Part shown: positions 1 through 4,616 of the stretch, piece by piece | Layout of the letters: every line of letters begins with the position of its first letter | Numbering within the stretch: the first letter of the stretch is position 1 | Source of the DNA: Ktedonobacterales bacterium | GTDB lineage: Bacteria; Chloroflexota; Ktedonobacteria; Ktedonobacterales; JADMIN01 | Length of the DNA: 5,956 nucleotides | Direction of reading: 5' to 3' | Assembly (NCBI GenBank): GCA_025450405.1 | Contig: JANWHL010000296.1 | Coordinates: 1-5,956 of the forward strand | The notes under the pieces: generated by a model | The model's input: only the letters and a program-made list of their open reading frames with translations | The model's database searches: none | Told to the model about the DNA's origin: nothing | Made by a program: the position numbers and the translations under genes

Positions 1-282
1 CCCGATCTTCAGGCCGCCTATAACCTGCCAACCGACCACGGCGTGCTCATTACTGGCTTCACACCCGACGCTGCCGGACAGAGCCCCGCGCAACAGGCTG
101 GACTCCAGCAGTCCGACATCATCATCGCCGTCGGCGACCAGACCGTGAACACCAGTGCGGACCTCGCGGCCACCCTCCAGGCCGACGCCCCGGGCAAGCA
201 GGTGCGCATCACCGTCCTACGCGGCGACAAGCGACAAACCGTCACCGCTACACTTGGCGAGCGTCCCGCCAGTCTCGGCTAA
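1..282 (+). CDS. HtrA/DegP-type serine protease, C-terminal PDZ domain (partial, 5' end outside window)
   Basis: The frame is open from the first base and ends at TAA (280-282), giving 93 residues of a longer protein. They form one PDZ domain. The segment DHGVLITGF (12-20) matches the carboxylate-binding loop and its strand. SPAQQAGLQQSDIIIAVGD (about 29-47) is the classic 'SPA..AGL..GD.I..' core. QVRITVLRGDKRQTVTATLG (about 69-88) gives the last strands, and the protein ends in GERP plus four residues, as many HtrA proteins do. In this family the PDZ domain follows a trypsin-like His-Asp-Ser domain and binds exposed C-termini or regulates cleavage of misfolded envelope proteins. The catalytic triad lies upstream of the window, so activity cannot be judged. 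Other PDZ proteases (tail-specific or S2P type) are less likely because the domain sits at the very C-terminus with the GERP ending. It converges on the 418-1647 gene and is followed 13 bases later by a hairpin. Confidence 0.85.
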   Translation, partial: PDLQAAYNLPTDHGVLITGFTPDAAGQSPAQQAGLQQSDIIIAVGDQTVNTSADLAATLQADAPGKQVRITVLRGDKRQTVTATLGERPASLG

Positions 283-295
283 CACCCATGCTGAA

Positions 296-315
296 AAGTC
301 CACGCCGGTGGACTT
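296..315. terminator. Perfect 8-bp hairpin between convergent genes, probable terminator
   Basis: AAGTCCAC and GTGGACTT pair perfectly around a four-base GCCG loop. It lies 13 bases after the stop codon of the PDZ protein gene and about 100 bases beyond the stop of the convergent minus-strand gene. Read on the minus strand, the stem runs into TTTTC, a short U tract. On the plus strand only two T follow, so it is the better terminator for the minus-strand transcript, although it is much nearer to the plus-strand gene. A two-way role is inferred from position. Confidence 0.5.
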
Positions 316-316
316 C

Positions 317-331
317 GCGGCCAGTGGCCGC
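317..331. repeat. Second perfect hairpin directly beside the first (6-bp stem, 3-base loop)
   Basis: GCGGCC and GGCCGC pair around AGT, starting two bases after the preceding 8-bp hairpin. The stem is all G/C and has no U tract on either side. It may help the neighbouring hairpin to stop or stabilise convergent transcripts. In such GC-rich DNA a 6-bp stem can also arise by chance. The rest of 283-417 shows no gene or other clear signal. Confidence 0.3.
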
Positions 332-417
332 TCGCCCCGGTTAGCACCGCCTGAACCGCCGCGATTGATTAACTTGATGTGGTCTAGCGCCCCCCGCGAC
401 CAAAGGTCAGCGTGAGG

Positions 418-1647
418 TCAGCGGATCCACCGGCTGTTATTGTCGCCGTCGCGGCCCGCCGCCTCGCCCGGGGTCCGCGCGCCCGCCTGGCTGCGCGCCC
501 AGCGCGGGTCGGGTCCGCCAGGCCGCGGCCCACCCACTCCGTGGTTACCCACCGTAGGCTGGCGTCCGGGCGTATAGCCCCGCGCCCCCGGCGGCCGTTG
601 CCCCACGGGCGGCGGGTCTGGCCAGCGATGATCCATCGGTGCCGGTCGCGGCCCCACACCGCCACCAGGTCGCGGCAGCCCGCCCGGCACCCGGCCCATC
701 GAGCCCGACCGCCACTGCGGCTCACCCATCCCCGGTCCACGTGGTGGTTGCCCGGCTCCCGGACCATAGCGTGGCATCCGGCTCGCGGAGAGCCCCGGCG
801 GACCAAACATCTGCCCATTGCCCGGGCCGAACCCCTGGCCATACCCCGGACGCGGACCCGGCGCACCAGGCACCGCCCGCCGCCGTGTGGATGTCTGCCC
901 TGGCATGCCGGCCCGGCGCCGCGTCTGACCCGACGCCCCGCCGCCCGTGCCCACGGCCACGAAGAAGACGACCACGATGAGCAGGATCACGCCCACGACG
1001 CCCGCAATGATCCAGAGCAGCGGGAGGCGTCCAAGCTTGGAGAAGATCGAGCCGCCGCCGGGTGTGCCCGAGGCCGGCGGCGCGGCGGGCTGCCGCGCCG
1101 CGACCGGTGGTGCCGTGGTCGGCACCGGCGTGGCCGTCGCTGATGGCGCGGCGCTCGCGGTCGCCACCGGCGTGGTCGCCCCGCCGCCGCCGTTGGGGTC
1201 CGAGCACGGGGTGCCGCTCGCCGCGTCGGTGGACACCGCGACCCAGAAGCTGGCGGAGGCGCTCCCGCTCGCCGTGGTGGCCGTGATCGTCCCGCAATAC
1301 TTGCGCGTGACGTCAAACGTCCAAAATCCCGTAAAGCCGCCCGACGCGTTGGTGGTGCCCTTCGTGGGCGGAATGCTCACACCCCCGCCCACGGCCTCCG
1401 TGATCGCCTCGTTCGCGCCAAAGCCCGACGCCATCACCTTGTAGGTGCTGGTGCCGCCCGTGCTCTGCGACGCCTGTAACGACACGGTCAGGGTCGGGCT
1501 CTCGGCCCGCGCGACGCCAAGCGCCGCCTGGAGCGCGAAAGCGAGCGCTAGCGCCAGGGTGCCCACCAGGATCAGCGCGCCGACCGTGCGCGGGGGGACG
1601 GACCGCCGCCTACGACGTTCAGACACGCGTTCAGGCGAATTCAGCAT
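418..1647 (-). CDS. Unrecognised single-pass surface protein: signal peptide, Ig-like domain, membrane span, Gly/Pro/Arg tail
   Basis: This 409-residue protein is not one I recognise by name. The start at 1647 is chosen because GGAGAGG lies 8 bases upstream and the next residues form a signal sequence: MLNSPERVSERRRRR, a hydrophobic stretch (about 22-45), then a likely cleavage after ARA (46-48). Residues about 49-138 look like a bacterial Ig-like beta-sandwich: an ASGFGANEAIT strand-turn, an ASGGFTGFWTFD segment, and GTITATTASGSASASFWV as the final strands. Cys118 and Cys148 could form a disulfide. A Thr/Pro/Ala/Gly linker (about 150-200) leads to a membrane span (about 209-233) and a TRRR stop-transfer signal. 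The remaining 170 residues are a low-complexity tail of Gly, Pro and Arg with no lysine. The predicted topology is domain outside, tail inside. A role in envelope binding or assembly is inference only. An in-frame TTG at 1728 would add 27 residues but has no supporting ribosome site. Confidence 0.75.
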   Translation of the reverse strand: MLNSPERVSERRRRRSVPPRTVGALILVGTLALALAFALQAALGVARAESPTLTVSLQASQSTGGTSTYKVMASGFGANEAITEAVGGGVSIPPTKGTTNASGGFTGFWTFDVTRKYCGTITATTASGSASASFWVAVSTDAASGTPCSDPNGGGGATTPVATASAAPSATATPVPTTAPPVAARQPAAPPASGTPGGGSIFSKLGRLPLLWIIAGVVGVILLIVVVFFVAVGTGGGASGQTRRRAGMPGQTSTRRRAVPGAPGPRPGYGQGFGPGNGQMFGPPGLSASRMPRYGPGAGQPPRGPGMGEPQWRSGSMGRVPGGLPRPGGGVGPRPAPMDHRWPDPPPVGQRPPGARGYTPGRQPTVGNHGVGGPRPGGPDPRWARSQAGARTPGEAAGRDGDNNSRWIR

Positions 1648-1655
1648 GGCCGGGG

Positions 1656-1662
1656 CCTCTCC
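1656..1662 (-). promoter_or_regulatory. Ribosome binding site fixing the start of the surface protein
   Basis: GGAGAGG on the minus strand is complementary to the 16S rRNA tail and sits 8 bases before the ATG at 1645-1647. It favours this ATG, which directly precedes a signal peptide, over the upstream in-frame TTG at 1728. Confidence 0.65.
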
Positions 1663-1801
1663 GGGGCACGCCCACGCGGCGCACAACAGCACCGCGCGCG
1701 AGCGCCCATAGCGGGATACGCACCACAAAGCCAGCGGTGGGCCGGCGACGCGCGCTGGGCGCCAACAGCAACCTGCCTACTCGCTCGGTTGAGTCGCCCT
1801 G

Positions 1802-1831
1802 AGCATACACGTTCCGCCCTGCTGAGGTCAA
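1802..1831 (-). promoter_or_regulatory. Sigma70-like promoter for the surface protein gene
   Basis: On the minus strand, TTGACC (1826-1831, 5 of 6 to TTGACA) and TATGCT (1802-1807, 4 of 6 to TATAAT) are separated by 18 bases. It lies downstream of the ugd stop codon, so the surface protein gene probably has its own transcript starting near 1795. The leader would then be about 148 bases, longer than translation needs. No riboswitch family was recognised in it; a 6-bp CCAGCG/CGCTGG pairing exists within it but is weak. Confidence 0.5.
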
Positions 1832-1914
1832 GCCAGGGCCCGCGCCCATAGCCCAGGAGTCCCGCATGCTCCGCGGTCTCCCCGGGCCAATCTCTGCCGG
1901 CTACGCGCTCCCGG

Positions 1915-3384
1915 TTACGCGCTCGCGCCACCCGACGCGTCGGACCGCCCGCGACCACTCCGCCGGGCGTGGATGCCCATCGTCCCGTTGCCCGTGCCGC
2001 CGCGCGACGCGTTGTGGCGGTCGTGTCCCACGTCGTCGCCAAAGTCCTCAGCTTGCCGCGCGCCCGGACGCCCCGCCTCTGGCCGTCCAATCCCCCGATA
2101 GCGGAAGCCGAGCCGCGCCATCTCGCGCGGGTCGAGCAGGTTGCGGCCATCCACCAGGACCGGCGTGCCCATCAGGTCGTGCAGGCGGGGCAGGTCCAGG
2201 TGGCGGAATTCCGGCCACTCCGTCGCCACCACGGCGCCGTCACACCCATCCACCGCCGCGTAGACGTCGCCACAGTAGGCAATCGGCCAGCCGGGCATCG
2301 CCCGCGGCGCGGTCGCGGTCGCCACCGGGTCATAGGCGCGCACCACCGCCCCCGCCTCGAGCAGCCAGTGGATAATGTCCACCGCGGGCGCGTCGCGCAT
2401 GTCGTCCGTGTTGTCCTTGAACGCGAGGCCGAGCACGGCGATGCGTTTGCCGCGCAGGTCGCCCAGCTCCTCGCGCAACTTGTCCACCACCAAGCGCCGC
2501 TGGTCCGCGTTGATCGCGACCACGGCCTCGAGCATCTGCGGGTGCAGCCCCGCCTCCGCCGCCATGTGGATCAGCGCCCGCACGTCCTTGGGGAAGCACG
2601 ACCCGCCGTAGCCGAGGCCCGCGTTCAGGAACGCCCGCCCGATGCGCTTGTCGTAGCCCATCCCAGCGGCCACCTCCTTGACGTCCGCGCCGAGCCGCTC
2701 GCAAATGCGCGCCATTTCGTTGATGAACGAGATCTTCGTCGCCAGGAACGCGTTGGAGGCGTACTTGATCATCTCGGCGGTGTAGAGGTCCGTGCTCACC
2801 ACCGGCGCGCGCAGCGGCAGATAGAGCGTGGCCACCTCGTGCGCGGCGCGCTGGTCCGTCGCCCCGAGCACCACGCGGTCGGGCCGCATGAAGTCCTCGA
2901 CCGCGTTCCCCTCGCGCAGGAACTCCGGATTCGAGACCACCGGGACGTCGAGGCTCGGATTGCGCAGGTGCTCGCGGACGATGCGCGAGACCAGGTCGCC
3001 TCCGCCCACCGGCATCGTGCTCTTGTTCACGATGATCGCCGAGTGGTCCAGCCCCGCCGCGATGGAGCGCGCGGCGCTCTCGACAAAGCGCATGTCGGCC
3101 CCGGCGCCGTCATCCCCGGAGGGCGTCTGCACGGCGATGAAGATGAACTCCGCGCCCGCGAGCGCCTCCGCGTAGTCGGTCGTGAACTGCAGGCGCTCCG
3201 CCCGCATATTCGATGTGATGAGGGGCTCGAGGCCCGGCTCGTAGATGGGCACGTCGCCGGCGCGCAGCCGCGCGACCTTCTCCGGGATGACGTCCACGCA
3301 CGTGACGCGATTCCCCAGCTCCGCCAGGCAGGTGCCCGTCACCAACCCGACATAGCCTGTCCCAATCACACAGATCGTCCTCAT
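1915..3384 (-). CDS. ugd: UDP-glucose 6-dehydrogenase
   Basis: A cytosolic enzyme that oxidises UDP-glucose to UDP-glucuronate with two NAD+, supplying capsule, exopolysaccharide or other glycan synthesis. The 489 residues hold the whole family. The N-terminal Rossmann motif is GTGYVGL (8-14). NKSTMPVG (120-127) carries the conserved Thr123. NPEFLREG (152-159) carries Glu154. EMIKYASNAFLATK (204-217) carries Lys207 and Asn211. GYGGSCFPKD (258-267) carries the catalytic Cys263 and Asp267. The C-terminal UDP-binding domain begins near GKRIAVLGLAFKDNTDDMRD (312-331) and includes VDGRNLLDP (411-419). Start 3384 has GGGAGG 8 bases upstream and begins exactly at the Rossmann strand MRTICVIG; two longer ATG starts (3408, 3471) would add non-family residues. 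Family members usually end near residue 434 (GFRYRGIGRP), so the last 55 residues, rich in Gly, Arg, His and Asp, are an unusual extension. GDP-mannose dehydrogenase is a related alternative, but the motifs fit UDP-glucose better. Confidence 0.95.
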   Translation of the reverse strand: MRTICVIGTGYVGLVTGTCLAELGNRVTCVDVIPEKVARLRAGDVPIYEPGLEPLITSNMRAERLQFTTDYAEALAGAEFIFIAVQTPSGDDGAGADMRFVESAARSIAAGLDHSAIIVNKSTMPVGGGDLVSRIVREHLRNPSLDVPVVSNPEFLREGNAVEDFMRPDRVVLGATDQRAAHEVATLYLPLRAPVVSTDLYTAEMIKYASNAFLATKISFINEMARICERLGADVKEVAAGMGYDKRIGRAFLNAGLGYGGSCFPKDVRALIHMAAEAGLHPQMLEAVVAINADQRRLVVDKLREELGDLRGKRIAVLGLAFKDNTDDMRDAPAVDIIHWLLEAGAVVRAYDPVATATAPRAMPGWPIAYCGDVYAAVDGCDGAVVATEWPEFRHLDLPRLHDLMGTPVLVDGRNLLDPREMARLGFRYRGIGRPEAGRPGARQAEDFGDDVGHDRHNASRGGTGNGTMGIHARRSGRGRSDASGGASA

Positions 3385-3392
3385 CCCGCTCG

Positions 3393-3398
3393 CCTCCC
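3393..3398 (-). promoter_or_regulatory. Ribosome binding site fixing the ugd start
   Basis: GGGAGG on the minus strand lies 8 bases before the ATG at 3382-3384. It falls inside the reading frame of the longer candidate starts at 3408 and 3471, which argues that those are not used. Confidence 0.65.
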
Positions 3399-3557
3399 AG
3401 ATGGCCATAGTCCGTGTCCGTCTATCCGCCCGGCGAACGCCATCCCATTTCGAGACGAAGTCGCCGGTCACTCGCGCGGGTGTCCCGCGCTTGTCTCTCC
3501 CGTGTCCCGTGCATATTTAGCGCACAGCCTGACCAAGTTCACCGTACAGCTCTACGA

Positions 3558-3573
3558 GCGGCGGGCCCGCCGC
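3558..3573. repeat. 16-bp perfect palindrome downstream of the hydrolase gene
   Basis: GCGGCGGGCCCGCCGC is its own reverse complement and lies 19 bases beyond the stop codon of the minus-strand hydrolase gene, upstream of ugd. As RNA it could form a 6-bp all-G/C stem with a GGCC loop. There is no U tract, so a classic intrinsic terminator is not shown. It could be a weak terminator, a protein-binding palindrome, or a chance product of base composition. Confidence 0.3.
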
Positions 3574-3592
3574 ATCGCGCCAGCGCCCCGAA

Positions 3593-4279
3593 TCACCCAT
3601 GCACGAAGGGATTCATTCGCCGCTCCTCGCCAATGGTCGTCGGCGGCCCATGACCGGGGTAGACCACCAGCTCCGAGTCCAGCGGATACAACCGCGTCTC
3701 GATACTCGTGTAAAGGGCGTCTTCGTCGCCGCCGCGCAGGTCTGTGCGGCCCACGCCGCGCCGGAAGAGCGTGTCGCCGCTGAAGAGGCACCAAGGCGCT
3801 ACCACCAGACTCACCCCGCCGGGCGTATGTCCGGGTGTATGCACGACCCGGACCCGCAGCGTCCCGATGGCGAGCTCCTGGCCGTCCACCAGGTCCTCGT
3901 CCGGCACGCCGATCTCGTCCGGCAGAGCATAGCCATAGGGCGCGCCCGCCGCCCGCATCTCGCGCGCGTACAGGTAAAGATCATCAGAATGCGCCGCCAC
4001 GGCCACAGGCCCCGGCAGGCCCGCCAGCAACTCCTCCGTGCCCGAGATGTGGTCAAAGTGGCCGTGCGTATGGATCACCCGGGTCACCCGCGCGGATTGT
4101 GCCCGCACGAGGTCCAACACGCGGCCGGCCTCGGCGCCCGGGTCGATCACCGTGGCCTCGTGCGTCTCGCGGCACATCAGAAGGTAACAGTTGGCCGCCA
4201 GTGCCCCAACTGGCACCACCTCCACGCGTGGACCCGCACCCTCGGTCGTGGCGCTCGTCGCCGCCCGCTCTTCCCCCAT
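3593..4279 (-). CDS. Glyoxalase-II-like metallo-beta-lactamase-fold hydrolase
   Basis: A 228-residue cytosolic hydrolase of the type that cleaves thioesters such as S-lactoylglutathione or related acyl-thiol conjugates. VGALAANCYLL (24-34) is the usual first strand of this family. The metal site is complete: THGHFDH (71-77) gives His72, His74, Asp76 and His77, TPGHTPG gives His151, SGDT gives Asp169, and PGHG gives His210. GDTLFRRGVGRTDLRGGDED (168-187) is typical of the glyoxalase II branch. The protein lacks the C-terminal helical substrate domain of full-length GloB and matches the short GloC/YcbL type in length. Glutathione may be absent in this organism, so the physiological thiol is unknown and no gene symbol is given. 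Start 4279 has GGGGAG 7 bases upstream. It is divergent from lgt and has its own promoter. Lactonase or sulfur dioxygenase relatives are less likely alternatives. Confidence 0.9.
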   Translation of the reverse strand: MGEERAATSATTEGAGPRVEVVPVGALAANCYLLMCRETHEATVIDPGAEAGRVLDLVRAQSARVTRVIHTHGHFDHISGTEELLAGLPGPVAVAAHSDDLYLYAREMRAAGAPYGYALPDEIGVPDEDLVDGQELAIGTLRVRVVHTPGHTPGGVSLVVAPWCLFSGDTLFRRGVGRTDLRGGDEDALYTSIETRLYPLDSELVVYPGHGPPTTIGEERRMNPFVHG

Positions 4280-4286
4280 GCGTTCG

Positions 4287-4292
4287 CTCCCC
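4287..4292 (-). promoter_or_regulatory. Ribosome binding site of the hydrolase gene
   Basis: GGGGAG on the minus strand stands 7 bases before the ATG at 4277-4279 and supports this start for the glyoxalase-II-like hydrolase. Confidence 0.55.
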
Positions 4293-4335
4293 GTCGCCGG
4301 CCGACCCGTGAGAATTCCCCGTCATGCCCTGGCCA

Positions 4336-4364
4336 AGTGTAGCACTGGCACGTAGTCCGTACAA
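4336..4364 (-). promoter_or_regulatory. Extended -10 promoter for the hydrolase gene
   Basis: On the minus strand, TTGTAC (4359-4364, 3 of 6 to consensus) is followed after 17 bases by TACACT (4336-4341, 4 of 6), with TGC just before it, an extended -10 element that can offset a weak -35. The predicted start near 4329 gives a leader of about 50 bases. It faces away from the matching lgt promoter. Confidence 0.45.
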
Positions 4365-4400
4365 GCAACAGGACCACCAGCGCGCGGCCCGGAGAGGTCG

Positions 4401-4429
4401 TGGTCACGAGGCGCGCGCCATGGTAAACT
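4401..4429 (+). promoter_or_regulatory. Extended -10 promoter for lgt
   Basis: TGGTCA (4401-4406, 4 of 6 to TTGACA) and TAAACT (4424-4429, 4 of 6 to TATAAT) are 17 bases apart, with TGG directly before the -10 as an extended element. The predicted start near 4436 leaves a leader of about 180 bases before the lgt ATG. A 10-bp palindrome GGCGCGCGCC (4410-4419) lies inside the spacer and could be an operator, but such palindromes are common in GC-rich DNA. Confidence 0.5.
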
Positions 4430-4482
4430 GGTCTGGATCATCGGGCTCGCCACATGGCGTCCGCCAGATAAGGCGCCCACGG

Positions 4483-4511
4483 GCTCACGCCGGTACGATG
4501 CCAGCGTGAGC
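4483..4511 (+). promoter_or_regulatory. Long hairpin or inverted repeat in the lgt leader
   Basis: GCTCACGC (4483-4490) pairs perfectly with GCGTGAGC (4504-4511). After a single C/A mismatch the inner part GGTA/TGCC continues the stem (one G-U pair) to a three-base loop CGA. That makes about 12 pairs with one mismatch in 29 bases, well above the small GC stems seen elsewhere here. It lies between the predicted lgt promoter and start codon. It may be an RNA control or stability element, or an operator. It covers the only upstream in-frame start (GTG 4506), which argues against translation from there. Confidence 0.4.
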
Positions 4512-4579
4512 TACCCTCGCGGAGCCACCGCGCGGCCGAGTGGATGGTCATACCGGCATCCGGGCGCGTCGCGGCGGGG

Positions 4580-4599
4580 GCGGCGGTCCGCGCTGCCGC
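4580..4599 (+). promoter_or_regulatory. Hairpin abutting the lgt ribosome binding site
   Basis: GCGGCGG and CTGCCGC form a 7-bp stem with one G-U pair around a six-base loop, ending one base before the AGGAGG site. Such a stem could present or partly hide the ribosome site. It lies in a run of C and G where pairing by chance is likely, so a regulatory role is weakly supported. Confidence 0.25.
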
Positions 4600-4605
4600 A
4601 GGAGG
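4600..4605 (+). promoter_or_regulatory. Ribosome binding site fixing the lgt start
   Basis: AGGAGG, with a further T, is a full anti-16S match 11 bases before the ATG at 4617 and 20 before the ATG at 4626. The spacing favours 4617. No comparable site precedes the upstream in-frame GTG at 4506, whose extra 37 residues are Arg-rich and unlike the family. Confidence 0.7.
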
Positions 4606-4616
4606 TCATCATCTTC

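Noticed and set aside
412..1143. 243-residue Arg/Pro-rich frame on the plus strand opposite the surface protein
   Set aside because: The minus-strand frame has a signal peptide, membrane span and ribosome site; the plus frame has none and is a composition shadow.
2340..2700. Gly/Arg-rich minus-strand frame within ugd
   Set aside because: It is an out-of-frame shadow of the ugd catalytic region with no independent signals.
3513..3519. A/T-rich patch TAAATAT on the minus strand as a ugd -10 element
   Set aside because: It matches consensus at only about half the positions and the region at the right distance upstream (GTGAAC) is a poor -35, so it was not listed as a promoter, although ugd must have one in or before this gap.
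1969..3783. 604-residue open frame on the plus strand opposite ugd
   Set aside because: It is antisense to a gene with every UDP-glucose dehydrogenase motif, rich in Arg, His and Ala without recognisable motifs, and starts without a ribosome site. Long antisense frames are expected where stop codons are scarce.
4506..4616. Longer lgt start at GTG 4506, adding 37 residues
   Set aside because: There is no ribosome site, the codon lies inside a hairpin arm, and the added residues are Arg-rich and unlike Lgt N-termini.
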